A stretch of DNA of 64,000 nucleotides from Liquorilactobacillus ghanensis DSM 18630 (GTDB lineage: Bacteria > Bacillota > Bacilli > Lactobacillales > Lactobacillaceae): NCBI RefSeq assembly GCF_001435235.1, contig NZ_AZGB01000016.1, forward strand, positions 186,001 to 250,000, given 5' to 3'. Under the pieces are notes generated by a model. That model made no database searches, was not told the DNA's origin, and saw nothing but the letters and a program-made list of their open reading frames with translations. The translations under genes were made by a program, and so were the position numbers. Positions 40,329 through 49,632 of this stretch are shown here, piece by piece (within the stretch, counting starts at the first letter, position 1; each line of letters begins with the position of its first letter).

Positions 40329-41615
40329 TTACCAAAGTTTTAGAGTTGGTCCGATCATATATAAACCAAATACCATTACAAGTAAACAGCAGCTGGTCAC
40401 GATCCATTTATACCAGCCATGCATCCGATATTTTGATGGTAAAACTTTGGCTTCCAATAATAATAAGAAACCTAAAACAATTGGTAACAGCAGTGCATTC
40501 ATAACTTCAACGGTGATGGATAAAGATACCAAGTTGAAATTAATTAAAACTAAAACGGCGCCGATAACATGCGCCAAAGCGTACATTAAATAAAATCCAA
40601 AATTGCTGCGATTTAATTTTTCATTTAGGCTATGTGGCCAATTGAGAACTTCAGTAATTTCCCATGTTCCTGCCAGAGCAACCACTAGGGCAGCTACCAG
40701 TGCTCCGCCTAACAAACTTACTCCAATCAGAATTTTAGCCGTTGCAGCTCCCAAGAAGGGTGTCAATGAAGCTGCCAGATCACCAACGGTATTAAGCGAG
40801 ACTTGTCCATGACGCTGTCCGACAGTTGCTGCAAAGGTAATGACAAAAACAATCATAATTCCTTGAGTAATTAAGGTTCCAACAGCAGTATCGTGCTGTT
40901 CTTTATGCAAAACGGTGGGAGATAAGTTCTTATCAACTACTGCGCCTTGCTGATAGAAAATCATCCAAGGCATGATAACAGCACCGACATTAGCTGCTAC
41001 CAGATAAATATATGAAGAACTACGATAAGGAACAGTAACTAGTCCCTGACCGATAGCTGAGAGGCTGGGATGAACCATGAACATAGCAACAATAAATGCT
41101 AGTTCGGCTAATCCAATAACGATTCCAATTTTTTCAACCCGGCGATAGCTACCACTAAAGGCAATTCCAACTAATAAAACTGTAGCAATAGAGACGGTAA
41201 TCCATTTAGAGATTCCAAACAATTCGCCGACCCCGGCAATCCCGGCAAATTCAGTTAGTAAGGCACCAATTGACGAAATAGCCAAAGTTCCAGCGGATAA
41301 AATTGCCCAACCCAAACCGAAATTTTCGCGAATCAATTCACCATGGCCTTTGCCGGTAACGATACCTAAACGAACAGTCATTTCTTGAGCCATAAATAAA
41401 ATAGGAATTAATAATAGCTGCGGTAAAATCATGGTGTATTGCCATTGGGCACCTGATTGAGCGGCTGTAATTAAACAACCGGCATCAGTATCGGCCAGCA
41501 TTACTACCAAGCCAGGGCCCCAGACCTTAAAAAAGTGTTTTAAATTAAACGGACCAACCAATGAACGACTATTTGACTTTGTACTTAAAGAACGCAAACC
41601 AACCACTTCCATCAA
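40329..41615 (-). CDS. NRAMP-family divalent metal transporter with non-canonical binding motifs
   Basis: The 428-residue protein has the NRAMP 11-helix pattern. In helix 1 the universal metal-binding DPGN motif reads DTDAG, and in helix 6 the usual MPHN is MPWM (VGAVIMPWMIFYQQ). The metal-coordinating methionine of helix 6 is kept. Such changes are seen in NRAMP-related clades, including magnesium-type members, so Mn(II) transport should not be assumed. The exact start is uncertain: a TTG-ATG pair at 41615 has no clear ribosome binding site, and a TTG at 41597 follows GGAAGTGG. A Fur-family-like box lies upstream. Confidence 0.8.
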   Translation of the reverse strand: MMEVVGLRSLSTKSNSRSLVGPFNLKHFFKVWGPGLVVMLADTDAGCLITAAQSGAQWQYTMILPQLLLIPILFMAQEMTVRLGIVTGKGHGELIRENFGLGWAILSAGTLAISSIGALLTEFAGIAGVGELFGISKWITVSIATVLLVGIAFSGSYRRVEKIGIVIGLAELAFIVAMFMVHPSLSAIGQGLVTVPYRSSSYIYLVAANVGAVIMPWMIFYQQGAVVDKNLSPTVLHKEQHDTAVGTLITQGIMIVFVITFAATVGQRHGQVSLNTVGDLAASLTPFLGAATAKILIGVSLLGGALVAALVVALAGTWEITEVLNWPHSLNEKLNRSNFGFYLMYALAHVIGAVLVLINFNLVSLSITVEVMNALLLPIVLGFLLLLEAKVLPSKYRMHGWYKWIVTSCCLLVMVFGLYMIGPTLKLW

Positions 41616-41640
41616 TATAATTTAGAAAATTTCTAGTAAA

Positions 41641-41655
41641 TGAGAACGATTATCA
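41641..41655. promoter_or_regulatory. Fur-family-like box upstream of the NRAMP-family gene
   Basis: On the minus strand, TGATAATCGTTCTCA is a 7-1-7 type element with 13 of 15 positions matching the Bacillus Fur consensus TGATAATNATTATCA. It lies 26 bp upstream of the gene start, suitable for metal-dependent repression. Confidence 0.5.
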
Positions 41656-41822
41656 ATTAAAACAACTGAATTCTAGCACATTTTTGAATAAGATGAACCA
41701 TTTTTTCAAAATATAAGCATAAATTTGAATTTGTATTGCAACCAAAACAAGCCTACACTAGGCTTACTAGATAATAAGTTCTGTTACCATTGTTGAAATG
41801 AAAAGTGAAAGGAAACTATTTT

Positions 41823-42632
41823 ATGAAACCAGATGTTTTAGTTTTTCAACCACAAATTGCCCGCCAAAAACCAGAAACGATTATTCATCAAGATCATCGG
41901 TGCCCCTTTTGCGATGTGGCGAATTTGGAAAAAGTTATTCGTCAAGAGGATGACCGGATATGGCTGGTTAATAAATACCGGACGTTAGCCAAAACATGGC
42001 AGACAGTAATTATTGAATCCGCAATTCATGATGGGGATATTTCCACTTACAAACGCGAACAGAATCGGGCAATTTTAAAATTTGCGCTTGCTGCTTGGCA
42101 GCAGACCCAAACAAGCGGTAAATATCGCAGTACGGCACTTTATAAAAATTATGGACCATTGTCAGGTGGCAGTTTGTCACATCCACATCTGCAAATTGTT
42201 GGTTTTGAAGAAGTAGATATTTATGCGCAGATCAAGCCGGAAAATTTGCAGGGAATAACAGTTGTTGCTAATCAGGCAGTCAGCTTGAATATCTCAACGC
42301 TGCCAATTATGGGATTTGTGGAATTTAATTTGTGCTTGCATGATTCTGCTCAGCTAGATGAGTTTGCAGATTGTTTACAGGTGGTAGTCCAGTATTTGTT
42401 GCGGGATTACTTTAATGGTAGATGTAATTCATATAATTTATTTTTCTATCCGGGACCACAGCAGCAGATAATCGCCAAGATAGTGCCTCGGTTTGTTGTT
42501 TCGCCTTATTTTGTCGGCTACAAGGTTTCACAAGTTAATGACATGCAACGGCTGATTGAAATTCGCCAAGAGTTGGCAACTAAAATTCAACAAGAGCTGC
42601 CGCAAGCCAAGCTGGAAAAACAGCGCAATTAA
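41823..42632 (+). CDS. DUF4931 (GalT/HIT-like) protein
   Basis: A 269-residue protein resembling galactose-1-phosphate uridylyltransferases. CPFC near residue 25 looks like a zinc site, and LSHPHLQIVG carries the HxHxQ-like HIT motif. Family members are annotated only as DUF4931. The real substrate is not known. The ATG at 41823 with AAAGGAAA upstream is chosen over an in-frame GTG 6 codons earlier that belongs to the binding site. No operon partner. Confidence 0.75.
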   Translation: MKPDVLVFQPQIARQKPETIIHQDHRCPFCDVANLEKVIRQEDDRIWLVNKYRTLAKTWQTVIIESAIHDGDISTYKREQNRAILKFALAAWQQTQTSGKYRSTALYKNYGPLSGGSLSHPHLQIVGFEEVDIYAQIKPENLQGITVVANQAVSLNISTLPIMGFVEFNLCLHDSAQLDEFADCLQVVVQYLLRDYFNGRCNSYNLFFYPGPQQQIIAKIVPRFVVSPYFVGYKVSQVNDMQRLIEIRQELATKIQQELPQAKLEKQRN

Positions 42633-42744
42633 AATTTATTCTTTGAATCACCAAGTCAATTACATGTTTTGTTTTTCTACAATATGTATAGTTTTTGCTG
42701 GAAACGATGGGTAGGGATTTTAGCATATTTATAATTTAGACCGC

Positions 42745-43018
42745 AAAAAAACAGTCCAGCGAGATAATGTTTGCTTGCAACTACAATTTACTACCAACAT
42801 TTATCTCTTCGATGCTAATTGATCCAGCTTCTGACTTTCATGGACTACATGTTAATCCAAAAAGCAATTACTGTTCAATTATCTCACTGGACTGCTAAAA
42901 CATAAGGGAATTTCAAGCTCTAACCTCTTTTCTAACCGCTATCACGGTTTATTTTGCCAGACGATCACGTTTTAAATGATGCCCAGCAAGATTATAGGCT
43001 TTGCTATAATCCCTTACA
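42745..43018 (-). ncRNA. Structured non-coding RNA, about 270 nt, unassigned (6S-like 3' domain possible)
   Basis: A leftward transcript from the promoter at 43025-43052 would end at a seven-U tract (42745-42751). The 5' domain has a hairpin GATTATAG/CTATAATC (42990-43011), a hairpin AACCG/CGGTT (42934-42949) and a closing pairing TAAGGG/CCCTTA (43011-43016 with 42903-42908). The 3' domain is closed by a 16-bp stem (42753-42768 with 42878-42893, one G-U), with an inner TTGCTT/AAGCAA stem and a large bubble, ending right at the U-tract. No ORF is present. The long closed rod with a bubble recalls 6S RNA, but the length and the extra 5' domain do not fit well. Confidence 0.6.
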
Positions 43019-43024
43019 CTTCGT

Positions 43025-43052
43025 ATTATAGCACATTATAAAACGGTTACAA
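43025..43052 (-). promoter_or_regulatory. Promoter of the structured RNA
   Basis: Minus strand TTGTAA (43047-43052), 16-bp spacer, TATAAT (43025-43030). A second TATAAT overlaps at 43035-43040. A promoter this good with no coding sequence behind it supports a non-coding RNA gene. Confidence 0.7.
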
Positions 43053-43084
43053 TAAATGTGCTTGCCATAAAATATAGTTTTGTT

Positions 43085-43981
43085 TTAATTTTTTTCCATG
43101 GCGTGACCGCCGAAACCATTACGCAAAGCAGCGACGACTTTACCGTTTAAAGTGTCTGCTTCTTCTGAGCGGTAGCGCATCATTAAAGCGGCACTGATAA
43201 CGGGTGCCGGTACATGCAGCCTGATTGCTTCTTCACTGGTCCAAGCACCTTCGCCAGAAGAATGCATTATGCCTTTAATCTGGGATAACTGTGGGTCTTT
43301 GGCAAATTGTTGTTGTGCAAGTTCCATTAACCAACTGCGAATGACTGAACCATGATTCCAGACTTGGGCAACAGCAGCGTTATCGTAATTATAAGGTGAT
43401 TTTTGTAAGATCTCGAAGCCTTCACCGATTGCTTGCATCATGCCATATTCAATTCCATTGTGGACCATTTTTAAATAGTGACCGGATCCAGTTGGACCAG
43501 TGTAGAGATAACCATTTGGAGCAGCAATTTTTTGAAACAATGGTTTGATCTGCGGGAAAATATTGGCTGGCCCGCCGATCATAAAGTTGCCATTGTGGCG
43601 AGCGCCAGCCATCCCACCAGAGGTACCAACATCAAAAAAATTAATATTAGCAGCGGCTAGTTCTTGACCATGACGAATTGAGTCGCGGTAAAAAGAGTTT
43701 CCACCGTCAATCACAATATCGTCAGCTGTCAGCAATACGGCTAATTGTTTAATGGTGGCTTCAGTTGGTTTACCAGCAGGTACCATAATCCAGATTATGC
43801 GCGGTTGTGGCAGCTTAGCAACTAATTCGGTTAAGCTGGTCGCAATTTGAGCACCATTTTTTTGAGCGGACATTCGAGCTGTAGGATTAAGATCAAAAGC
43901 GGTTACTTTAATCTGCTGTTCCAATAGGTTTTTAACTAAATTAAGTCCCATTTTGCCTAGTCCAATCATTCCAATATGCAT
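43085..43981 (-). CDS. gnd: 6-phosphogluconate dehydrogenase (decarboxylating), short form
   Basis: Oxidises 6-phosphogluconate to ribulose 5-phosphate. N-terminal GLGKMG nucleotide loop, the DGGNSFYRDS segment and the FDVGTSGGMAGARHGNF-like substrate block are present, with catalytic lysine in YLKMVHNGIEYGMM. At 298 residues it is the short (YqeC/GndA) form rather than the 470-residue form. It follows gluconokinase by 22 bp, so gluconate enters the pentose phosphate pathway here. The ATG at 43981 after GAAAGGATG is the likely start. Confidence 0.9.
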   Translation of the reverse strand: MHIGMIGLGKMGLNLVKNLLEQQIKVTAFDLNPTARMSAQKNGAQIATSLTELVAKLPQPRIIWIMVPAGKPTEATIKQLAVLLTADDIVIDGGNSFYRDSIRHGQELAAANINFFDVGTSGGMAGARHNGNFMIGGPANIFPQIKPLFQKIAAPNGYLYTGPTGSGHYLKMVHNGIEYGMMQAIGEGFEILQKSPYNYDNAAVAQVWNHGSVIRSWLMELAQQQFAKDPQLSQIKGIMHSSGEGAWTSEEAIRLHVPAPVISAALMMRYRSEEADTLNGKVVAALRNGFGGHAMEKN

Positions 43982-44003
43982 AATAGTCATCCTTTCAAAT
44001 TCT

Positions 44004-45542
44004 TTATTCAGCAAATTTATGCTGAAGTGCTGTTAAAGTAGCTGTTTCACGACTCAATTGTGGTTGTAGCCGTTGATAAATAGCAAATAATTCTGAATAG
44101 TGAAGTGCATTTGCCGAATTAGGCTGATAAGTTATAACCGTTCCGCTCATCGCAGCAGCACTTTTGCTTAGATCATTAGTTAAGCCCAAAGCTTTCATTC
44201 CGATTAAGACTGCTCCCAGACAGGAAGCTTCAATTTGTTCAGGGACTTGTACTGGGCAATTAAAAATATCGGCAATCAGTTGTCGTAAAAAAACGGATCT
44301 GGCAAACCCACCACTAAGAATTAAATGTTGTGGCTGACCCAAAGTCTGGCTGACAATTTCCCAAACGCTGCGAAGATTAAAAATAATACCTTCAACAACC
44401 GCACGAGCCATTTCTGGGCGACCATGCAATTGATTTAAACCGACAAAGCTTGCACGTACATCAGCATTCCACAAAGGTGCGCGTTCACCATTGAGATACG
44501 GAAAGAATAGCAGACCAGCAGCACCGATCGGAACAGTTTGAATTATTTTTAATAATTGCTGATAAGGATCTTGATGAGCTTGTTCAAAGGCTTGTTTTTC
44601 GTGATCAAATAATTTTTCTAAAGCCCAGCGTAAAACAATACCACCGTTGTTGACTGGACCACCGATTACCCATTGTTTTTTAGATACGGCGTAACAAAAT
44701 AATCTTGCTTGCGGATCAAGGGCTGGATGGTCGCTTAAAATCCGAATGGCGGCTGAAGTTCCAATTGACAAAGCTGCTGTATCAGCATTAAGAGCATTGA
44801 CACCTAGGTTGGCCAAGGCACCATCAAAAGCACCTTGAACAACGGGTGTAGCTTGAGGCCAATTTATTTTTATCGCCCAATTGGGATTCATTCCACTAAA
44901 GGTATGGTAACTATCAACCAGTGGCGGCAGCTGATTTTCAGTAATTGCAGCAATTTCTAAAATTTTTGGATCCCACTGTTGTTGCTGCAAATTGAACAAA
45001 CCGGTCCCGCTGGCAACAGAAACGTCCATTTGCCACTGACCAAACAAACGCCACAATACATATTCCTTGATACCGCAAAAGTAAGCTGATCGTTTAAAAA
45101 TTGTTGGCTGATTTTTCTTCAACCAGATTAACTTTGCCAATAATGACATCGGGTGCAATGGGGTACCAGTTCGCTGATAGAGTTGATCAGCAAAAGAACT
45201 TTTCCGCAAAGCAGCAGCAGCTGGAGCGGCTCGCGTGTCAGCCCAAGTGATTAAATTGGTTAGTGGCTGCCGCTTTTTATCCAAAGCAATTAAACTTTGA
45301 TTGGCACTGGAAAAGCTTAATCCTGCTAATTTCAAGTGCTGTTGTTGAACTATTTGCAAAGCAGCTCGCAAACAGGTACTGACAGCTGTCAAAATTAACT
45401 CGGGATCTTCCTCAGCCATACCGGCAGTAGATTGTTTTAAGGGGTATGGCTGATTGAATTTTTTAATCGCGTGACCGTTAATTTGACACAACAATCCTTT
45501 GGTACTGGTAGTTCCAATATCAATTCCGAGCATGACTTTCAT
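44004..45542 (-). CDS. gntK: Gluconokinase (FGGY family)
   Basis: ATP-dependent kinase of 512 residues with FGGY domains: MLGIDIGTTSTKGLL phosphate loop at the N-terminus, the GAFDGALANLG and SIGTSAAIRIL region, and LILSGGFARSVFLRQLIADIF near the C-terminus. Neighbouring gnd and the divergent RpiR regulator support gluconate as substrate; xylulose or other sugars are less likely. The ATG at 45542 follows AGGAGC; the frame extends 14 codons upstream without a binding site. Confidence 0.88.
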   Translation of the reverse strand: MKVMLGIDIGTTSTKGLLCQINGHAIKKFNQPYPLKQSTAGMAEEDPELILTAVSTCLRAALQIVQQQHLKLAGLSFSSANQSLIALDKKRQPLTNLITWADTRAAPAAAALRKSSFADQLYQRTGTPLHPMSLLAKLIWLKKNQPTIFKRSAYFCGIKEYVLWRLFGQWQMDVSVASGTGLFNLQQQQWDPKILEIAAITENQLPPLVDSYHTFSGMNPNWAIKINWPQATPVVQGAFDGALANLGVNALNADTAALSIGTSAAIRILSDHPALDPQARLFCYAVSKKQWVIGGPVNNGGIVLRWALEKLFDHEKQAFEQAHQDPYQQLLKIIQTVPIGAAGLLFFPYLNGERAPLWNADVRASFVGLNQLHGRPEMARAVVEGIIFNLRSVWEIVSQTLGQPQHLILSGGFARSVFLRQLIADIFNCPVQVPEQIEASCLGAVLIGMKALGLTNDLSKSAAAMSGTVITYQPNSANALHYSELFAIYQRLQPQLSRETATLTALQHKFAE

Positions 45543-45647
45543 TTGCCCAGCTCCTTGTATTGTATAATTTAATGAAAAATTCAATCATAAAAATAACTAT
45601 TATAATGACAATTATTTTCATTTCTATTATAATTGAATCAATTGGTA

Positions 45648-45662
45648 ATGCAAGCGCTAAAT
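45648..45662 (+). promoter_or_regulatory. cre-like site in the gluconate divergent promoter region
   Basis: ATGCAAGCGCTAAAT matches the WTGNAANCGNWNNCW consensus except near the end. It lies between gluconokinase and the RpiR gene. A perfect AATTGA-A-TCAATT palindrome at 45631-45643 next to it may be the RpiR operator. Confidence 0.5.
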
Positions 45663-45687
45663 TACTATAAATAAGCAGGTGAGGGTA

Positions 45688-46533
45688 ATGGAAATCAAGA
45701 TTCAAGCACGAATTAATCAACTGTACCCACAATTAGGCAGCAGTAGCCAGCGTCTAGCAGATTATCTTTTAAAGCAGCCGATTGCTGCCGCGGTTTCGGT
45801 AAATAAATTGGCAGCAGCTTGTCAGGTATCACCAGCGACTATCTCTCGTTTTGCTCGGACATTAGGCTTTAAAAATTTTTCACAACTTAAATGGGCGTTA
45901 ATACATCAGGCTAAACAAACAGTTAATGGCAGCAGTGAAGTTAAACCGGCAGATTCACCACAGCAGGTTGCTCAAAAAGTACTGCAAGCCAATACTGATA
46001 CATTGGCGCAAACTTTTGAATTGTTACAACCAACAGATTTAACTCGTGCAGTAAAATTAATTGTGCATGCTCAAAAAATTGGTTTCTTTGGCATGGGCGG
46101 CTCTAATATCGTTGCACAAGATGCTTATCATAAATTCTTACGAGTCCCATTAACCGTACTTTATGACAGTGAATACCATTTAGCTTTGATGCAGGCATCA
46201 CGATTGACTAAAAACGATTGTGCTGTTTTGATCTCACATACCGGAAACAATCGGGATACATTGTTGTTGGCTGATGTTTTAAAAAAGCAGCAAGTGCCAT
46301 TAATTGTAATTACGAGCACGCCGCATTCGCCGTTAACTCGAGCTGGGGATGTTTGTTTCTTTTCAATTGCTGAAGGATTGCATTTTAAATCGCGAGCTTT
46401 CTTTTCAATGACATCGCAATTGGCTATTACAGATTGCCTTTATTTGCTGACCGTTCAGCATTTTGGCTCACAAGCAGCTGATGTTTTTGAAGAGTTGCAA
46501 CAAACTGTTGCTTTACGCCATCAGAGTAAATAA
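45688..46533 (+). CDS. RpiR/MurR-family regulator with SIS domain (gluconate regulator)
   Basis: A 281-residue protein with an N-terminal RpiR helix-turn-helix (NKLAAACQVSPATISRFARTLGFKNFSQLKWAL) and a C-terminal SIS sugar-phosphate domain (FFGMGGSNIVAQDAY and LISHTGNNRDTLLLAD). It is divergent from gntK-gnd, so it likely regulates them, with 6-phosphogluconate or gluconate as ligand. The ATG at 45688 follows GGTGAGGG. Confidence 0.88.
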   Translation: MEIKIQARINQLYPQLGSSSQRLADYLLKQPIAAAVSVNKLAAACQVSPATISRFARTLGFKNFSQLKWALIHQAKQTVNGSSEVKPADSPQQVAQKVLQANTDTLAQTFELLQPTDLTRAVKLIVHAQKIGFFGMGGSNIVAQDAYHKFLRVPLTVLYDSEYHLALMQASRLTKNDCAVLISHTGNNRDTLLLADVLKKQQVPLIVITSTPHSPLTRAGDVCFFSIAEGLHFKSRAFFSMTSQLAITDCLYLLTVQHFGSQAADVFEELQQTVALRHQSK

Positions 46534-46557
46534 AAAAGCCTCTTTGAAAGGGGCTTC
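46534..46557. terminator. Terminator between the RpiR gene and the rhamnosidase operon
   Basis: AAGCCTCTTT pairs with AAAGGGGCTT (one mismatch or wobble). The A-run at 46532-46537 gives a U-run in the leftward direction, so it chiefly ends the rhamnosidase operon. Confidence 0.75.
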
Positions 46558-46621
46558 ATATTTGTAAATTTAAAGAACACAAAAGAAAGTTAATATTAAG
46601 GTTAAATATCTTGCTACAGAT

Positions 46622-48199
46622 TTAATTAAGATATTTTTGTAATAAATAAACCGGTGTGCAACTCCAAGCGTGACAATAACTGTTAACAATTGGGCTACCA
46701 TATGGAGAATAGTTAGGGTTATCAGGGTCAAATGCTTCCCAGTATGTGTCTGCACCTAAATCAATCATTTTACCCCAGTAATTTTTCATTAGTTTAATAG
46801 CTTCATCCTTTAGATTCGCTTCAAAAAGTGCCTGAATAATGTGATGATACATATAAGGTGTTGCAATACCTTTTACCGGGAATAGTTTTTTTATTGCATT
46901 AATCATTATTTGTTGGTTAGTGTCGTCATTCATAACATGGGCTAGAACCATCCAAACTTGGCTGCTAATATTAAGTTCTTTATTACCACCGGAAACAAAT
47001 AACTTTTGCTTAGCATCATATAATTTGGTTTTAGCATAGTTTTCTAAAAGTGTTAAAGTAGTTTTGTATTCTGTTAATGATGGGTCGTTAACCAGTTTAG
47101 CTAAATGAATTAGCTGCTTCAATGCATAAATCGTAATAGCTTGAGCTGAGGTTGTTTTGTCAAATTCATTGGACCAATCAACAAATACAGTATAATTTTC
47201 ATCAGGGATCACTCGCCCTTCAGTATTGATAAATGGTAACATATACTGCCATTGGTGTTTGGCAATTGGATATAGATCATCCAAAACAGTTTGGTCGAAT
47301 TCGTGGCGTTCCAAATCATCTAGTACGGAAATAAAGAATAAGGAGTAATCATACATAAATGTATCATCAGGCACATATTCTTGATCTGTAAATACATTAG
47401 CAGAAATACGATTATCTGTAGATGTCATTGCTCCAAACAAGTAAAGACATCGCTTTACAAGGCTGGTGTTATTAAAGGTGGCATAGTTGGTAAGTGCTTG
47501 TAAACGCAGATCGCCTAACCATAAGCGTCGATCTCGCTTAGGCCCATCTTCAAAAACATCTTGCATACAGTCGTGAAGGGTTGTAATACCAACGTTATAA
47601 ATTGCTTTTAGCTTGGAATCGTTTGTATTCAATGGAGATACTATTGTTGAATCAGCTGAACTCTGAACAATTGCTTTGGCATTTGAAAATTTTACATGCC
47701 ACTTTGGCGAAGTATCAATTATGGTAATTTGAACATAGCGAAAACTGTATCTTCTAGGTAGGTTAAAGTTAACTGGCAATCGATCAAGATGGGTGGTTTC
47801 TTCTTGAATCCAGGACTTACTTAACCAACCGTTATATTCGTTTGAATTATGCACTAATTCATTAGGCATTTCTGCAAATTTAATTTTAAAAGAAAGTGGT
47901 GCATCCATTGGTGAGCCAACATGCTCAATGTGGATACTAAATTTACCAACGCAATGCTGTCCAAAGTCTAGGATAACACTATCATTGCGAGCCATTTGTT
48001 GTTGAGATAGTTTGTCAGCATTTTCAACCACCTTTACACCGACTTTTTCCAACTTAGTAGTATCTTCTATAATTGAAACGAGTTTTTTCGCATCAACTTC
48101 TGTTCGATATATTTGGGGTTTATACTGGTCAGCTTTTTGAAGCAGTTTTTCGTTATGATTAAAAGTTACATCATTATTAATTTGAAATTTAAAGGACAT
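46622..48199 (-). CDS. GH78-family glycoside hydrolase (alpha-L-rhamnosidase type)
   Basis: Cytoplasmic protein of 525 residues. The catalytic (alpha/alpha)6 barrel shows EDGPKRDRRLWLGDLRLQ, the conserved acidic motif of GH78, then YVPDDTFMYDYSLFF and the C-terminal TYWEAFDP and NSYCHAWSCTPVYLL. A beta-sandwich domain occupies roughly residues 60-190. There is no signal peptide, so it acts on imported rhamnosides. It follows an MFS transporter gene by 13 bp, and a divergent AraC regulator completes the unit. Exact substrate is unknown. Confidence 0.82.
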   Translation of the reverse strand: MSFKFQINNDVTFNHNEKLLQKADQYKPQIYRTEVDAKKLVSIIEDTTKLEKVGVKVVENADKLSQQQMARNDSVILDFGQHCVGKFSIHIEHVGSPMDAPLSFKIKFAEMPNELVHNSNEYNGWLSKSWIQEETTHLDRLPVNFNLPRRYSFRYVQITIIDTSPKWHVKFSNAKAIVQSSADSTIVSPLNTNDSKLKAIYNVGITTLHDCMQDVFEDGPKRDRRLWLGDLRLQALTNYATFNNTSLVKRCLYLFGAMTSTDNRISANVFTDQEYVPDDTFMYDYSLFFISVLDDLERHEFDQTVLDDLYPIAKHQWQYMLPFINTEGRVIPDENYTVFVDWSNEFDKTTSAQAITIYALKQLIHLAKLVNDPSLTEYKTTLTLLENYAKTKLYDAKQKLFVSGGNKELNISSQVWMVLAHVMNDDTNQQIMINAIKKLFPVKGIATPYMYHHIIQALFEANLKDEAIKLMKNYWGKMIDLGADTYWEAFDPDNPNYSPYGSPIVNSYCHAWSCTPVYLLQKYLN

Positions 48200-48212
48200 T
48201 TGCCATCACTTC

Positions 48213-49490
48213 CTATTTTCTAATGTCATATTTGTTTTCTAAATGGACCATAGCCATTCCAGCGATAAAGGCAATGATAATCATTCCTGAGAATCCAAAC
48301 ATTGTAACTTTAATAACTGATTGTACAACTAAAGCTGGAGTGATAATAGCAAATAGTCCGCATAAGAATCTTGAAAAACCGCCAATAAATCCTTGTAATG
48401 AAGAACGAATTTCAATAGGAAATGCTTCTTGAGTCCAAACTTTATAAATAGCTTCACCGGCAACATTTGAACCAATGCTCATTACACCAATAGCAATGAC
48501 AATTGGCCACAGTGCGTGACTTAAAATAGCAAGTGAGAACATTGAGATAAATTGGATTAACATTCCGAAAAAGAAGAATGTATTTCTGTATTGACCACCA
48601 GCGGCTTTAGCAAAAGCCATTGTAGCAAATAGTGAAACGAAGTTGAGGATTAGGCCTGCACCTGTAGCAAAGGTTTGACTAGCTTTAGCTTGAACCAACA
48701 TGAATGTTTGAAACTGACCAAATGTATTTGCTAGCAGGTTCCAGCAAATATAAAATATCATGATACTTGCTAACATTTGTAGATACATCTTTTTATTATG
48801 ACCTAACAGGGTGTTTTTGACAGAAACCTTTTCTTGATTTCCAGTTTGATTTTCGCGTTCAATGCGTCGCTGTTCACCTGCAGTATGAAAGGTGCGGAAC
48901 TTGTGTGAGAATGTTCGCCATGCCCAAATGATAAGTGCGAAAATTGCTAAACATGTAAACACAATACGGGCACCGGTAGCTCCTGATAGTTTAGAAACAA
49001 TAAAGGCAGCACCATAAGAGGCAAAAACCCCCACTTGCCAAAAAATTTGAGTTGATGCAATCAGCTTTGATGAAGTTTTATCATCGGGTGCATCATGCGA
49101 TATCATCGTCAAACTAATTGGCAAATCTAGTCCTGAAGTAAAGCCGGTCCAAATAGCACCAATCAATAACGTAATATAGTTAGGAGCAAAAACACAGATG
49201 AATGCGCCAATTGCATAGAAGAGGTTCATCCAATTAAATGAGCGAACTAAGCCAAATGTTTTTGTTGTCCAACCTGCTAACATTGAGCCAATAGCGATTG
49301 CAAAAGTCAAGGCACCAGAAATTACCCCAACTTGTCCATTTGATAAGTGAAGCCCGACTTGCCATACAGTGATTGTTGCGGACATACCAACAATGATACC
49401 CGATCCTAACACTGACCCCAGTCCTGCTGCGATAGCTAATGGCTGATATTTTTTAACTAAGTTACTTTCAGTTTGTGTATTAATCATCAT
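48213..49490 (-). CDS. MFS transporter, likely rhamnoside/sugar importer
   Basis: The 425-residue protein has 12 predicted membrane helices and the MFS loop motif near GWTTKTFGLVRSF. Its place directly before the GH78 gene, in one operon and facing an AraC regulator, suggests uptake of rhamnosides such as plant glycosides. Start ATG at 49490 (or 49487) follows AAGGAGG. A cre-like site is in the promoter region. Confidence 0.85.
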   Translation of the reverse strand: MMINTQTESNLVKKYQPLAIAAGLGSVLGSGIIVGMSATITVWQVGLHLSNGQVGVISGALTFAIAIGSMLAGWTTKTFGLVRSFNWMNLFYAIGAFICVFAPNYITLLIGAIWTGFTSGLDLPISLTMISHDAPDDKTSSKLIASTQIFWQVGVFASYGAAFIVSKLSGATGARIVFTCLAIFALIIWAWRTFSHKFRTFHTAGEQRRIERENQTGNQEKVSVKNTLLGHNKKMYLQMLASIMIFYICWNLLANTFGQFQTFMLVQAKASQTFATGAGLILNFVSLFATMAFAKAAGGQYRNTFFFFGMLIQFISMFSLAILSHALWPIVIAIGVMSIGSNVAGEAIYKVWTQEAFPIEIRSSLQGFIGGFSRFLCGLFAIITPALVVQSVIKVTMFGFSGMIIIAFIAGMAMVHLENKYDIRK

Positions 49491-49528
49491 CTTTTCCTCC
49501 TTGAGTTCTTCTAAATTATAACAGCCGT

Positions 49529-49542
49529 TGTTATCGCTTTCA
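49529..49542 (-). promoter_or_regulatory. cre-like site of the rhamnosidase operon
   Basis: Minus strand TGAAAGCGATAACA matches 13 of 14 positions of the Bacillus cre consensus. About 40 bp further on, TAAGTATACTTA (49584-49595) is a perfect palindrome that may be an operator for the AraC regulator. Confidence 0.55.
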
Positions 49543-49632
49543 GTATCACCTCAACTCATAATGGGTTGCGAAAACACAGATTGTAAGTATACTTATAACT
49601 AATAAATAATTAAAAAAGGAGGGGAAAATAAA

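Noticed and set aside
42745-42896. 3' domain of the RNA alone called as 6S RNA
   Set aside because: No closer promoter starts at the closing stem, and conserved 6S bubble sequences could not be recognised, so it is left unassigned.
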